Below, in pieces: positions 9,437-18,815 of a DNA stretch of 64,000 bases. Below the pieces are notes generated by a model. The model was not told the origin of the DNA. It did no database searches and saw only the letters and a list, made by a program, of their open reading frames with translations. This DNA comes from Desulforegula conservatrix Mb1Pa (GTDB lineage Bacteria; Desulfobacterota; Desulfobacteria; Desulfobacterales; Desulforegulaceae). The stretch lies in the NCBI RefSeq assembly GCF_000426225.1, contig NZ_AUEY01000011.1, forward strand, positions 1 through 64,000, given 5' to 3'. How positions within the stretch are numbered: the first letter of the stretch is position 1; the number at the start of each line of letters is the position of its first letter. Both the position numbers and the translations under genes were made by a program.

Positions 9437-10003
9437 TTAAGTGAACATGGCTTTCAAAGCTTTGTTGATCTCATTTATGTCAAAAAAATCAGGATTGAAA
9501 TCTTCTCCGAGCCATTCCCTGATTTCCTCAATATTTTCGTTGGCTCCGTCCTTAAGCTCATCGAGCATGCCGTAATAGCCATCCACGCCTCCGCAATTTT
9601 CAGGAGGACAGGCTTTTTTCCCTGCGATACAAACTGGCAGAAACGTTTCCTTGCAGTCGGTTTCAATATCTTCAAAGGTTACCACATGCTCCCAGTTGTC
9701 TCCGAAATCATAGGTATAAGTCATCTTGTCCTTGGGTTTTTTCAGAAGGCTGCCGATCTTGTAACGATTTTCATTTTTCATCTCATCTCCAAAATCAAAT
9801 TCAGGATCAGGAGTACCGTATTCCTCGCCTCTATATATGAAAGAATGCAGATGTGAATCTGTCCAACCCATTGCTATCTGAATGATTTCATGCAGACTTC
9901 CAAGTGTTGTGGACTCCTTTACAAAAATCCTTCTCCATATTGGAGGTTTTGACCCTCTAAGCTGAATCTTGAGCTGGAGTATTTTTTCTTTAGGCTTTGC
10001 CAT
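9437..10003 (-). CDS. Plasmid pRiA4b ORF-3 family protein
   Basis: 188 residues matching the pRiA4b ORF-3-like family: an early LKIQLRGSKPPIWRRI segment, then MGWTDSHLHSF, YTYDFGDNWEH and a C-terminal CPPENCGG block. The family is widespread in bacteria, often on mobile DNA, and has no established biochemical role; the conserved HLHSF and YDFGDNWEH segments are its signature. I chose the ATG at 10003 because an AGGAG site precedes it. The longer in-frame start at 10054 would read through a REP-like palindrome. It lies 20 bases before the VWA gene and could be cotranscribed with it. Confidence 0.85.
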   Translation of the reverse strand: MAKPKEKILQLKIQLRGSKPPIWRRIFVKESTTLGSLHEIIQIAMGWTDSHLHSFIYRGEEYGTPDPEFDFGDEMKNENRYKIGSLLKKPKDKMTYTYDFGDNWEHVVTFEDIETDCKETFLPVCIAGKKACPPENCGGVDGYYGMLDELKDGANENIEEIREWLGEDFNPDFFDINEINKALKAMFT

Positions 10004-10024
10004 GATTTTTCTCCTGAACTTTCT

Positions 10025-10060
10025 GATGGTGCGCAAGCCTTGCGGCTTGCGCACCCTACA
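10025..10060. repeat. REP-like palindrome
   Basis: A near-perfect palindrome, GGTGCGCAAGCC / GGCTTGCGCACC followed by CTACA. It lies between the radical SAM gene (ends 10056, overlapping slightly) and the pRiA4b-like gene. It is the same family as the copy at 3674. Confidence 0.75.
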
Positions 10061-11378
10061 TTTTTATTTTTTCCCCATGTTCAGCTATGGCCTTGAACCT
10101 CTCCTTCGGAGGATTGAAATACCCGTGGCCCACATGCGGAAATTTTGCCCTCACCATTGCAACAACTTTGTCCATGCCTATGGGCAGCCCACCGTCATCG
10201 ATATTTTTCATCATTTTATAATATCTCTGGGGATCAAAATTGAGATTTCTCCACTGAATAAAGTTGACCGGATGATTGGAAAGAAAACTCATTAAAGCTT
10301 CAGCCTCTTTTTCAGAATCAGTCACCCCTGGACAGTTAAGATAGTTAAGGGATATGAAGCCGCCGTTTCCGCCGAATATATCAATGGATTTTTTAACATC
10401 ATCGAAGGTGTATGAAACAGGTCTGAAATAAGCATCATAACATTTCTCCCTGGCGCTGTTCATGCTGACCCTTATGCTGTCGAGTCCTGCTTCTGAAAGC
10501 TTTTCAATAACATCGGGCAAACTGGCGTTGGTATTCATGTTGACAGTGCCTAAGTCGGTTTCCTTTTTTATGAATTTGACGGCCGGGATTATTACTTTGG
10601 CGGCAAAAAGAGGATCTCCCTCGCAGCCCTGCCCAAAACTGACCACAGCTTTTTTGACTTTTGCAATGTGGTGAAGGGCTATTTCAGATATTTCCTGGGC
10701 AGTCGGGACAAAGGTGATTCGGTTCTGGCAGCTTCTTATTTCCGCTCCTGACTGGAGAGATATGCATCCGAGACACCTTGCATTGCACGTTGTTGATGTG
10801 GGTAGCGGAGCCTCGTATCTGGCAAGGAAAAAATTCTTTGCCGCAGGGCATCCGTATACAAGGGCGCAGTTTGTTATATGTTTGAAGAGACGGTTTTTCG
10901 GGAATTTCTTTTTAAGATTCGTGACGCCTTTCTGAACCTTTTCTATGGGCATGAGGCGCAGATCCTGGCGAGGTTCGTCATCCACCTGAAACGCTGCCGA
11001 AACATAGAAATCTCCGGCCCATCCAACCGCTCCATATGGAAAAAGAGGAAGGAATCCAGCGTCTTTTTTTTCTTCATAGGCAGATGTGTAAGTATTCACA
11101 AAACCGGGAGAATTGAAAACAGCGACCGGATAAATAGGTTCGCCAGGCGCGAAAGGGTTTTCATCAAGGGTTTCTATTCTGTTATCTAAGACATTATAAA
11201 GGACGGGTTTCCTGTCAGGCAGGAACATGACTTCGCTACCAAAGGGTGTTTTTATCATGTCCTTTTCTTCGAGCACGCTCATGATTCCACCCCGCCATCC
11301 GACAGCGGCGTAGCCCTCAAGATCGAAAACATTGCCATCGGCATCAGCAACAAGGGCGGTCACAAATTTTTTATTCAT
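10056..11378 (-). CDS. Radical SAM protein with long N-terminal domain
   Basis: 440 residues. The SAM-cluster motif is CNARCLGC (C198, C202, C205), preceded by about 190 residues of beta-rich sequence that belongs to no family I can name. After the motif come a glycine-containing segment (SFGQGCEGDP) and a typical half-barrel, including MNTNASLPD and RVSMNSA. It appears cytosolic. The substrate is not predictable. The stop codon lies inside the REP-like palindrome at 10025-10060. The upstream region holds a dispersed inverted-repeat element rather than a related gene, so it is probably transcribed alone. Confidence 0.8.
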   Translation of the reverse strand: MNKKFVTALVADADGNVFDLEGYAAVGWRGGIMSVLEEKDMIKTPFGSEVMFLPDRKPVLYNVLDNRIETLDENPFAPGEPIYPVAVFNSPGFVNTYTSAYEEKKDAGFLPLFPYGAVGWAGDFYVSAAFQVDDEPRQDLRLMPIEKVQKGVTNLKKKFPKNRLFKHITNCALVYGCPAAKNFFLARYEAPLPTSTTCNARCLGCISLQSGAEIRSCQNRITFVPTAQEISEIALHHIAKVKKAVVSFGQGCEGDPLFAAKVIIPAVKFIKKETDLGTVNMNTNASLPDVIEKLSEAGLDSIRVSMNSAREKCYDAYFRPVSYTFDDVKKSIDIFGGNGGFISLNYLNCPGVTDSEKEAEALMSFLSNHPVNFIQWRNLNFDPQRYYKMMKNIDDGGLPIGMDKVVAMVRAKFPHVGHGYFNPPKERFKAIAEHGEKIKM

Positions 11379-11420
11379 TATATTCCACCAGATTCTTCAT
11401 TTTATAATTTAGCAATTTGG

Positions 11421-11544
11421 GCAAGGTCGCAAAAAGTCTGATTCTCGTCATTCCGGTGAAGGCCGGGATCCAGAAATAACTTGAAATACTGGATCCCGGA
11501 TCAAGTTCGGCAAGATGCCGCCGCCTTTTTTGACTTTTTGCGGG
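11421..11544. repeat. Dispersed inverted-repeat (MITE-like) element, copy 1
   Basis: Bounded by CGCAAAAAGTC and GACTTTTTGCG, with internal GGATCC/CCGGATC dyads. This is the family found at about thirteen places in the window; see the findings for the description. The rest of 11379-11811 is AT-rich with no gene seen. Confidence 0.8.
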
Positions 11545-11811
11545 ATCAGCATTTTTAAGTCTTTAATTCATAAACGAAAAAAACAGGATAAAATCCATAA
11601 AAAATATTATTTTTGTTTCCATGTTTGGGGCAACTGCAATAGAATAGCCTGAAATTTTATTCCTGTAAGCATTCAATCAACGGCTGTTTTTTTATTTCTG
11701 GCCCGTAAATGTAATAAATATCGTCACAGATTGGCCATTATTGCCATTTTGGATGCAATATGAGATTAATTCAGAACAAATAAATCCACATGAATATTTC
11801 GGACATATCCC

Positions 11812-12387
11812 ATGCAATCTGATCAATCAGAAAATAAAATCCCAGGTTTTTTTACCCTCGCTTTTCACAGGGATTTTTTTCTTCCATTTATAATCAATGC
11901 CTATAACACACGGAAAACAGAGACCAGCACTCATTTTGCGGATCATTTCCCATTCGAGTATGTTGTTCTTTTTATTATTACAATGACCGCAGTTATAACA
12001 GGCATATATGCTTATCTTTCAGAAGGCTCGGTTTTCGGTGGAATTACCGGACTGATAGCTTCAGCCGGATTTGCGGCTCTAATTGTTTTCAGCATAAGAT
12101 CAAAATCTGACAGGGAAATACTCTGGCGAAGATTCATGATTACCACTTTCATGTTTTTCATACTTGCAGGACTTAGCATTGGGCTTTATACAGGAATGCT
12201 GATCTGGAATTCGTATATAGCAAAACTTTTTTGTGGAATAATTGGTCTTGCTTTAGGCTATTTTGTGGGAATCGTCGCAGGACTTTATATGCAATGCCTC
12301 GGATGGACCGGCCAGATCATTAATATAATTATGATTCCTGTAATGATAGGACTCAGTATTATTGATATTATTGTCATGATAATCTGA
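11812..12387 (+). CDS. Hypothetical five-TM integral membrane protein
   Basis: 191 residues with about five hydrophobic segments, starting near residues 49 (FEYVVLFIITMTAVITGIYA), 73, 103, 129 and 163, after a soluble N-terminal stretch of 45 residues. The glycine-rich fourth segment (GIIGLALGYFVGIVAG) resembles a transporter or small-channel helix, but I do not recognise a family. The ATG has only a weak upstream GGA. It is flanked on both sides by copies of the dispersed inverted repeat and stands alone between unrelated genes. The frame is open and the hydrophobic periodicity is convincing, so it is probably a real gene. Confidence 0.6.
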   Translation: MQSDQSENKIPGFFTLAFHRDFFLPFIINAYNTRKTETSTHFADHFPFEYVVLFIITMTAVITGIYAYLSEGSVFGGITGLIASAGFAALIVFSIRSKSDREILWRRFMITTFMFFILAGLSIGLYTGMLIWNSYIAKLFCGIIGLALGYFVGIVAGLYMQCLGWTGQIINIIMIPVMIGLSIIDIIVMII

Positions 12388-12440
12388 TCAGGTTCTTTTT
12401 CAATAAGCGTCTGAGCCGTGTTGGTATTAGCCGTAATCTT

Positions 12441-12570
12441 GACAAGGTCTTAAAAGGTCCTGTTACAGTCATTCCGGCGCAGCCCGGAATCCAGAAATGG
12501 CTGAAATTACAAAGATGCCGGATCAAATCAGGCATTACGATTAAACCATTTTTAGACTTTTTGCGACTTC
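12441..12570. repeat. Dispersed inverted-repeat element, copy 2
   Basis: A diverged copy with the internal core CATTCCGGCGCAGCCCGGAA and the terminal TAGACTTTTTGCGAC. Confidence 0.75.
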
Positions 12571-12613
12571 ATTAATCTTGAATGCAAACGGATTTTTCCT
12601 GGAAATATTTTAA

Positions 12614-13951
12614 ATGAGCGATTTAACTTCTGAATTGACCATAATCTTTTTGCTTATTCTTGCAAACGGCTTTTTTTCCATGTCTGAGATGGCGATTGTC
12701 TCTTCCCGCAAAGCCCGTCTTCAGCAAAAAGCCGATGACGGTGACGAAGGCTCTAAAATAGCGCTTGAACTTGCCACAGAACCCACGGCCTTTCTGTCAA
12801 CAGTCCAGACAGGAATTACGCTGATTGGAATTCTTACAGGTGTTTACGGCGGTGCCGGCATACAGGAAAGGCTGTCAGGGTGGCTGAAAATGGTTCCGTG
12901 GGTTTCACCGTACAGCGATGCAGCAGCCATTGCCGCTGTGGTTATTGCCATAACATTTCTTACCCTTGTTATCGGAGAGCTGGTACCGAAAAGGGTAGCT
13001 CTAAGCAATCCTGAAAGGATTGCCGCCTTTGTGGCACCGATGATGAAACTCCTTGCAAAAATCGGCAGACCTGCTGTCCGGCTTCTTGGTTTTTCAACAG
13101 ACATTCTTTTGAGTCTGCTTCGAATCAGGCATTCTTCGGAATCTCCGGTGACAGAAGAAGAAATAAAACTTCTCATAGAGCAGGGAACCCAGGGCGGCGT
13201 TTTTCAGCAGTCTGAGCAGGACATGATAGCAAGGGTTTTCAGGCTTGATGATCTGATTGTAACTGCTTTGATGACCCCAAGGCCGGAAGTCGTGTGGCTT
13301 GATCTGGATCAGCCCGAAGAGGCGATTTTTAATACTCTTTCAGAGAGCAGACATTTTTGTTTTCCTGTGTCAAAAAGTAATCTGGATAATGTCGCAGGAG
13401 TTGTTTATGCCAAGGACCTTCTTGCCCAGAGCCTCGGGCGCATGAAGTTTGACATCACGACTGTGATGCAGCCCCCGCTTTTTGTTCCTGAAAGCATGCC
13501 GGCAATGATTGTGCTGGAAAAACTAAAGGCAGCGAGATCCCATATTGCCATAGTTATTGACGAATACGGTGGCTTCCATGGCCTTGTAACCCTTAATGAT
13601 TTTCTTGAGGCCATAGTGGGTGACATTCCTCTTCTCGACGAAGAAGGAGAGGCTGACATCATCGTCAGGGAAGACGGATCGTGGCTGCTTGACGGACGTC
13701 TCATAATCGATGATTTCAAAGATCTTTTCCAGCTCGACAAGCTGCCCGGAGAAGACGTCGGCGGATATCAGACTCTTGGCGGGTTTATTGTCACTTATAT
13801 GGGATGCATCCCGTCCAGCGGTGATCATTTCATATGGAACGGGCTCAGGATCGAAGTGGTTGATATGGATTCACGACGTGTTGACAAGGTACTCGTATCC
13901 CTCGTATCTTCTGCCTCTGAAGACACAAAGGTCAATGACAAAACCGCATAA
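12614..13951 (+). CDS. CNNM/CBS/CorC-domain membrane protein (HlyC/CorC family)
   Basis: 445 residues with the standard three-part layout. A CNNM (DUF21) transmembrane domain spans residues 1-190, with the family hallmark GELVPKR. A CBS pair follows at about 205-335 (LDDLIVTALMTPRPEV, then IAIVIDEYGGFHGLVT). A CorC_HlyC domain closes the protein at about 350-430 (DGRLIIDDF). This family is linked to Mg2+/Co2+ export or resistance; the older 'hemolysin' name is misleading. The length matches the family. No partner gene is adjacent. An inverted repeat lies 40 bases after the stop. Confidence 0.9.
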   Translation: MSDLTSELTIIFLLILANGFFSMSEMAIVSSRKARLQQKADDGDEGSKIALELATEPTAFLSTVQTGITLIGILTGVYGGAGIQERLSGWLKMVPWVSPYSDAAAIAAVVIAITFLTLVIGELVPKRVALSNPERIAAFVAPMMKLLAKIGRPAVRLLGFSTDILLSLLRIRHSSESPVTEEEIKLLIEQGTQGGVFQQSEQDMIARVFRLDDLIVTALMTPRPEVVWLDLDQPEEAIFNTLSESRHFCFPVSKSNLDNVAGVVYAKDLLAQSLGRMKFDITTVMQPPLFVPESMPAMIVLEKLKAARSHIAIVIDEYGGFHGLVTLNDFLEAIVGDIPLLDEEGEADIIVREDGSWLLDGRLIIDDFKDLFQLDKLPGEDVGGYQTLGGFIVTYMGCIPSSGDHFIWNGLRIEVVDMDSRRVDKVLVSLVSSASEDTKVNDKTA

Positions 13952-13993
13952 TTAATTGGAATTGCATCCATCAATCGGTATTTCATAAGCCCC

Positions 13994-14026
13994 ATGCCCG
14001 AACGGATTATTTTAAAGTTCGGGCAT
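13994..14026. terminator. Stem-loop after the CNNM gene
   Basis: ATGCCCGAAC pairs perfectly with GTTCGGGCAT around a 13-base loop. The plus strand continues with AAAAAA rather than a T-run, so termination is uncertain, but the position fits the end of the preceding gene. Confidence 0.45.
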
Positions 14027-14118
14027 AAAAAACTTCCGCCACTACCCATCCAAACGAATCAACATCAAATCCCTTTTTCATGATATTTTTTAAACCCAAT
14101 CCTGATTATTTTTCTTTC

Positions 14119-14147
14119 TTGACTAAATTTATGCGTGGAAATATAAC
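14119..14147 (+). promoter_or_regulatory. Sigma-70 promoter of the first glycyl radical operon
   Basis: TTGACT at 14119-14124 and TATAAC at 14142-14147, separated by exactly 17 bp. The predicted start near 14154 would give a leader of about 55 bases before the GTG at 14209. Confidence 0.65.
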
Positions 14148-14176
14148 TGGTAATACCAGATGAGATATGACCAGTT
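14145..14176 (+). promoter_or_regulatory. Operator candidate overlapping the -10 and start site
   Basis: CTGGTAATACCAG (14147-14159) is a perfect 13-base palindrome. A further GACCAGTT half-site at 14169-14176 pairs with AACTGGT at 14145-14151. Overlap with the -10 and transcription start suggests repressor binding. No regulator gene is adjacent. Confidence 0.5.
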
Positions 14177-14208
14177 TGCTTTTTCGGCCACAGTTTTAGG
14201 AGGAGTCC

Positions 14209-16650
14209 GTGAAAAAAACCGCGCTAAAAGAATCCTCAAATAATAACGATCAGTCTGAAACAATTATTCCAACTCTTAGAATCTCGGGTATCAGGGCTCT
14301 TCTTGTAAAGGAAGCTGTGAGTATCTGTCTTGAGCGGCCAAGGCTCATGAGAAAAAGCAGATGCGCCATGGAATATATCAGGGAAACGAACCTTTCAGTT
14401 AAAAGGGCCATCACCCTCGCCTTTGTCATGGCAAACCGAAAGCCTGTAATCTATGATGGTGAATTAATAGCAGGCAACATGACTTCAAAAAGAATAGCCG
14501 CAAATTATTATCCTGAAGGTGGTTCGTCCCAGATTCTGGAGGACATTTTCTGTCTTGGCAGCAGAAAAACCGTTCCCATCAAACTCTCTTTGCTGGAAAA
14601 AGCATCCCTGATTTACACAGGCGCGAGGCATTATTTTGAATCCATCGGCTGGCATGCTTTTGGACGCCCTGACAGAATTCTCTCCCTGTGGAAATATGTT
14701 TTCGACGCAAAAAGATTCATTGTAACCGAGGCTGCCGGGGTTTCCCACCAGATTCCTGATTACGAGACAGTGGTTAATCATGGCCTGAAAAAGGCTGATC
14801 AGACAGCTCTTATTGCCATTGAATCTGGCATTACTCCAACAGGAAGTCCTCTGAATGAAAATCAGACCGCATTTTACAGAAGCGTTAGAATTGTGATTCA
14901 GGGAATAAGGGAGATGGCGAGGAATCTTGCTATGGAAGCCCTCAACATTTCAAATCTGTCCTCAACTTCTGCCGAAAGAAAAAACGAACTTAAAATAATG
15001 GCAGAAGGTCTTGCTCGTGTTCCTTACGAGCCTGCCAGAAGCTTTCAGGAAGGATTGCAGGCATGCTGGCTTCTACATGTATGTCTTAATCTTGAGGATT
15101 TTGAACAGGGTATTTCATTCGGCAGGCTTGACCAGATTCTGTATCCTCTTTTCAGGGCTGATATTGATTCCGGAAAGATTGATCATAAAACCGCAGCAGA
15201 ACTTATTGCGTCATTCCAGCTCAAGGCTTGCGAGACCGTCCCTCTCTTCTCAAGGCGTCTTGACGCTTATTTTAGCGGAAACACTGTTGGTCAGGGAATA
15301 ACCCTCGGCGGTGTCGATGAAAACGGCAATGACTGCACGAATGAACTTTCAGGTCTGTTTCTGGATGCTTTCAGGCAGATAAAAACAAGGGAGCCGAATC
15401 TGCATGTCAGAATCCACGAAAACACGCCATCCTGGTTCATGGAAAAATGCGTGGAAATGCTCCAGGATGGCTGCGGATCTCCAGCATTTTTCGGTGATCC
15501 TGCAATCATAAACGCACTTCAAAAAGCAGGAATGACTGAAAAGCACGCCAGGAATTACGCCGTAATCGGTTGCGTGGAACTTGGAAGCCAGGGTCGAACC
15601 TATCATTCATCTGACGCAGCTCTTTGCAATCTTCCTCTTTGTCTTGAAATGGCATTGAATCAGGGGCGTTCTTTCGGTTCGATTAAGCGGGAAGGCGCAA
15701 AAACTCCGGCTCCTGAAAATATGAAATGCTTTGAAGATGTTCTATCCGCTTACAGAAAACAGGTCAGAGCAATGACTGATGATGTGGTGCGGGTAATCGG
15801 CTGGCTTGAAAAAGCTTATGCAGTTCATAGGACAACTCCGGTTAATTCCATGCTTACAAACGGAACTCTTGCTCAAGGGTATGACGTCACGTGGGGTGGC
15901 GGAGAATATGATTATACCTCTATTCAGATAGTCGGGCTTGCAGATACTGGTGATGCCCTTTATGCGATAAAGAAGCTTGTTTTTGATAAAAAAAGAATGA
16001 CCCTTCCTGAGCTGGTCTGCATCCTGAAAAATGATTTCAAGGATAATGAGATTCTTTCAACAGAACTAAAGCGGAAATTCTCAAAATTTGGAAACGGCGA
16101 TTCAGAGGTGGACTCCATGACCCAGCTTGCTGCGGATGCCTTTACAGACGCTGTTAAAGGCCGCAGAAACACACGGGACGGAAAATATCTGAGCGGAGTG
16201 TATTCCATGACCTGTCACACCGCTTTTGGCAGAGTTACAGGCGCAATGGCAAGTGGCAGAAGAAGAGGCGCAATGCTTTCAAATGGGCTTTCCCCAGCCA
16301 CAGGAGCTGATGTGAATGGCCCGACCGCAGTTTTCAGATCCGCAGCCTCCATAGACAATTCGAATTTTGCAAACTGCGTTGCACTAAATATCAGATTTGA
16401 CACCTCCTTCATGGACGGGCCGCTGGGGAAAAGGCTGGCGGCAGGTCTTTTGTCCTCATATCTGGTTGATCAGAAAGGCATGCAGGTACAGGTCAATGTA
16501 GTTGATGTTGAAACTCTGATGGCTGCGAAAAGGAATCCTGAAGCCTACCCGGGACTTCTTGTTCGTGTGGCCGGTTATTGTGCATATTTCAATGATCTTG
16601 AACCATCTGCCCAGGACGAGATAATCCAGAGGACTGCCCATGCAAAATAA
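14209..16650 (+). CDS. Glycyl radical enzyme, PFL2/dehydratase-type, substrate unassigned
   Basis: 813 residues. The predicted glycyl radical is G789 in RVAGYCAYF, 24 residues from the end. The thiyl-radical cysteine is C455 in VIGCVELGS, followed by E457. The GCVE form, rather than the CC pair of pyruvate formate-lyase, points to the large dehydratase/lyase branch (glycerol, choline and related substrates), but residues outside these motifs do not let me name the substrate. The GTG start is preceded by AGGAGG. The activase overlaps the last 11 bases, so the two are coupled. No microcompartment, aldehyde dehydrogenase or transporter genes accompany it, which argues against the common BMC-encapsulated types. 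Confidence 0.9.
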   Translation: MKKTALKESSNNNDQSETIIPTLRISGIRALLVKEAVSICLERPRLMRKSRCAMEYIRETNLSVKRAITLAFVMANRKPVIYDGELIAGNMTSKRIAANYYPEGGSSQILEDIFCLGSRKTVPIKLSLLEKASLIYTGARHYFESIGWHAFGRPDRILSLWKYVFDAKRFIVTEAAGVSHQIPDYETVVNHGLKKADQTALIAIESGITPTGSPLNENQTAFYRSVRIVIQGIREMARNLAMEALNISNLSSTSAERKNELKIMAEGLARVPYEPARSFQEGLQACWLLHVCLNLEDFEQGISFGRLDQILYPLFRADIDSGKIDHKTAAELIASFQLKACETVPLFSRRLDAYFSGNTVGQGITLGGVDENGNDCTNELSGLFLDAFRQIKTREPNLHVRIHENTPSWFMEKCVEMLQDGCGSPAFFGDPAIINALQKAGMTEKHARNYAVIGCVELGSQGRTYHSSDAALCNLPLCLEMALNQGRSFGSIKREGAKTPAPENMKCFEDVLSAYRKQVRAMTDDVVRVIGWLEKAYAVHRTTPVNSMLTNGTLAQGYDVTWGGGEYDYTSIQIVGLADTGDALYAIKKLVFDKKRMTLPELVCILKNDFKDNEILSTELKRKFSKFGNGDSEVDSMTQLAADAFTDAVKGRRNTRDGKYLSGVYSMTCHTAFGRVTGAMASGRRRGAMLSNGLSPATGADVNGPTAVFRSAASIDNSNFANCVALNIRFDTSFMDGPLGKRLAAGLLSSYLVDQKGMQVQVNVVDVETLMAAKRNPEAYPGLLVRVAGYCAYFNDLEPSAQDEIIQRTAHAK

Positions 16651-17614
16651 TTTAAAAACACCTGCTATTTTCAATATCCAGCATTGTTGCACCCAGGACG
16701 GGCCAGGTCTCAGATCCATCGTGTTTGTAAAAGGATGTCCTTTGCGCTGCCAGTGGTGCCAAAACCCTGAATCGTGGATGTCTGAACCTGAAATCGGTTT
16801 CAAGGCGGACAAATGCCTGGGATGCGGACAATGCGTGAAACTATGCCCTTCAGGATCGATTTCAAAGCCAGGACAAAAGACTAATGAAAAATGCTCAGGA
16901 TGCGGTATCTGTTCGGACGTCTGTCCCTCAGGCGCAATTGTGAAATTCGGCGAATATTTGTCTCCAAAGGAACTTGTTGCAAAACTTGCTCCGGAATTTC
17001 CATATTTCAGGAGAACAGGCGGAGGCGTTACTTTTTCAGGAGGTGAGGCCGGACTATATTCCGAATTCATAGCAGAAACTGCTTCTCTTCTGAAATCTCA
17101 AGGAATTCATACAGCAATGGAAACCTGCGGACTTTGGGCATGCAAGAATGGCTCTGATATTTTCAATGGAATGGTTTCAAATCTTGATATGATTCTTTTC
17201 GACATCAAGCTTTTTGATGACGAGGCACACAGGAAATACTGCGGATCTTCAAACATTTCAATTAAGGACAGATTTATCCTTTTGTCTGATCTCGAAAATA
17301 AAGGAGATGGCCCGATGCTCTGGCCCAGGTTGCCTCTTATTCCCGGAGTTACAGATTCCTGCGCCAATATTGCGGGCTGGGCAGGATTTCTCGAGGCGTG
17401 CGGCATAAACAGAATTTCCATTGTGCCCTATCATGAACTTGGAAATTCCAAGAGAAAATGGATGAATCCTGAGTCTTCAGCTTCCACTGAAGCTCCGGTT
17501 TTTACCGAAGTAACTGAAGAGAATATTGAACGGGTAAAGGATCTTTTCGAATCCTCAGGCATCGAAGCATATCTTCCCGGATTCGAGGTTTTTGAAGAGG
17601 AATTCGCTGCTTAA
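16640..17614 (+). CDS. Glycyl radical enzyme activating enzyme
   Basis: 324-residue radical SAM activase that abstracts hydrogen from the partner GRE's glycine. The SAM cluster motif is GCPLRCQWC, preceded by QDGPGLRS. It is followed by a ferredoxin-like insert with two 4Fe-4S sites (CLGCGQCVKLC and CSGCGICSDVC). This insert is typical of activases for dehydratase-type GREs and absent from the short PflA form. The gene overlaps the GRE by 11 bases in a different frame, leaving little doubt that they are partners. The length is normal for the class. Confidence 0.93.
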   Translation: MQNNLKTPAIFNIQHCCTQDGPGLRSIVFVKGCPLRCQWCQNPESWMSEPEIGFKADKCLGCGQCVKLCPSGSISKPGQKTNEKCSGCGICSDVCPSGAIVKFGEYLSPKELVAKLAPEFPYFRRTGGGVTFSGGEAGLYSEFIAETASLLKSQGIHTAMETCGLWACKNGSDIFNGMVSNLDMILFDIKLFDDEAHRKYCGSSNISIKDRFILLSDLENKGDGPMLWPRLPLIPGVTDSCANIAGWAGFLEACGINRISIVPYHELGNSKRKWMNPESSASTEAPVFTEVTEENIERVKDLFESSGIEAYLPGFEVFEEEFAA

Positions 17615-17680
17615 AATTTATTGTCGGGACGCTTTTTTGTAAAAAAAATTTGGCAAAAAAATTCATCCTTTAACTTTGAT

Positions 17681-17810
17681 GGTCTCGCTAAAAATCAAAA
17701 AAGGGGGGTGTCGTCATGCCGAACCTGATCCGGCATCTTTGTCTTTTCATCTGCTTCTGGATTCCGGCCTGCGCCGGAATGACGGAAATAGGTCTTTTTG
17801 CGAGTTTATC
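17681..17810. repeat. Dispersed inverted-repeat element, copy 3
   Basis: Contains CGTCATGCCGAACCTGATCC and the core ATTCCGGCCTGCGCCGGAAT, and ends in TCTTTTTGCGAG. It lies between the activase and sodA; the remainder of the gap shows nothing else. Confidence 0.8.
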
Positions 17811-17968
17811 AACTTTAAAGTAATTCTAAAGTTGTTAAGTTTTCTTGGTGCGCCTAAAAAAGTTGTGAAAACTCTTGCGCTGATACACTAAATGCTTAAT
17901 TTCAGTTGAAACAGGGGCTTGTGAAAAGCTTCTGATAATCAATGAATTTGCAAAAAAGGAGCAGAATC

Positions 17969-18574
17969 ATGAAACATATACTACCTGAACTGCCCTATGA
18001 ATATAACAGCCTGGAACCTTTTATTGACGAAACAACAATGAGGATTCATCACACTAAACATCATCAGACTTACGTGGATAAGCTGAATGCAGGGATTGAC
18101 GGATATCCCGAACTTCATGGAAAGCCTGTGGAAGAACTTGTCCGTGACCTTGACAAAATACCTGAGGCCATAAGGGGGATAGTAAGAAATCATGGCGGAG
18201 GACATTTAAATCACAGCATTTTCTGGAAGCTTCTGAAAAAAGAAGCGCCTGTAAAAGGCCCTGCGGTTGAGGCCATAATCAGGGAATTCGGCGGGATCGA
18301 AGTGTTCAGGGAAAAATTCGCGGCCGTTGCTGCCGGAGTTTTTGGAAGCGGATGGACATGGCTGACACTTAAAGAAGGCAAGCTTGAAATTGTTCCGACC
18401 CCGAATCAGGATAATCCCCTGACATCAGGCAAAATTCCTATTCTCGGCATAGACGTTTGGGAACACGCTTATTATCTCAAATACCAGAACCGCAGGCCCG
18501 AATATATTGATGCCTTTTTCAAGGTAATAAACTGGGAAAGGGTTAATGAACTATATGAGCTTGGATTGAAGTGA
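17969..18574 (+). CDS. sodA: Superoxide dismutase, Fe/Mn family (Mn-like signature)
   Basis: 201 residues from the ATG at 17969, chosen because AAAAAAGGAG precedes it and the family starts here. Metal ligands are visible: H27 in [10 protein letters not shown], a His in [11 protein letters not shown], and Asp/His in [15 protein letters not shown]. The GGGHLNHS block and NQDNPL are the forms usual in Mn-SODs, though cambialistic enzymes share them. It disproportionates superoxide in the cytosol, which fits oxygen defence in an otherwise anaerobic organism. There is no signal peptide. It is monocistronic, with its own terminator. Confidence 0.92.
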   Translation: MKHILPELPYEYNSLEPFIDETTMRIHHTKHHQTYVDKLNAGIDGYPELHGKPVEELVRDLDKIPEAIRGIVRNHGGGHLNHSIFWKLLKKEAPVKGPAVEAIIREFGGIEVFREKFAAVAAGVFGSGWTWLTLKEGKLEIVPTPNQDNPLTSGKIPILGIDVWEHAYYLKYQNRRPEYIDAFFKVINWERVNELYELGLK

Positions 18575-18596
18575 CATCAACTTGAAAATATAAAAA

Positions 18597-18624
18597 GGAG
18601 AGGCGTTTTCGGCCTCTCCCTTTA
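18597..18624 (+). terminator. Rho-independent terminator of sodA
   Basis: GGAGAGGC pairs with GCCTCTCC around a 7-base loop and is followed by CTTTAT, 23 bases after the sodA stop. Confidence 0.75.
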
Positions 18625-18661
18625 TGTAGATAATGAATAAATTAAATAGAATCAGGAAGGG

Positions 18662-18815
18662 TGGACTCGCAAAAAGTCAAAAAATGCATCGGCGTCATGC
18701 CTGAATTGATCCGGTATCCTTGATTTTCAGACATTTACGGATTCCGGCTCCCGTTTTTTCACAGGGGCAGGCCTTAGCCGGAATGCCATAAATCGGACTT
18801 TTGCGACCTTGTCAG
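18662..18815. repeat. Dispersed inverted-repeat element, copy 4 (long form)
   Basis: Starts GACTCGCAAAAAGTC and ends GGACTTTTGCGACC. It contains the longer middle with CACAGGGGCAGGCCTTAGCC. It touches the 3' end of the HD-GYP gene. Confidence 0.8.

Noticed and set aside
10004-10054. Longer start for the pRiA4b-like gene
   Set aside because: The extra codons come from a REP-like palindrome, and the later ATG has the AGGAG site.
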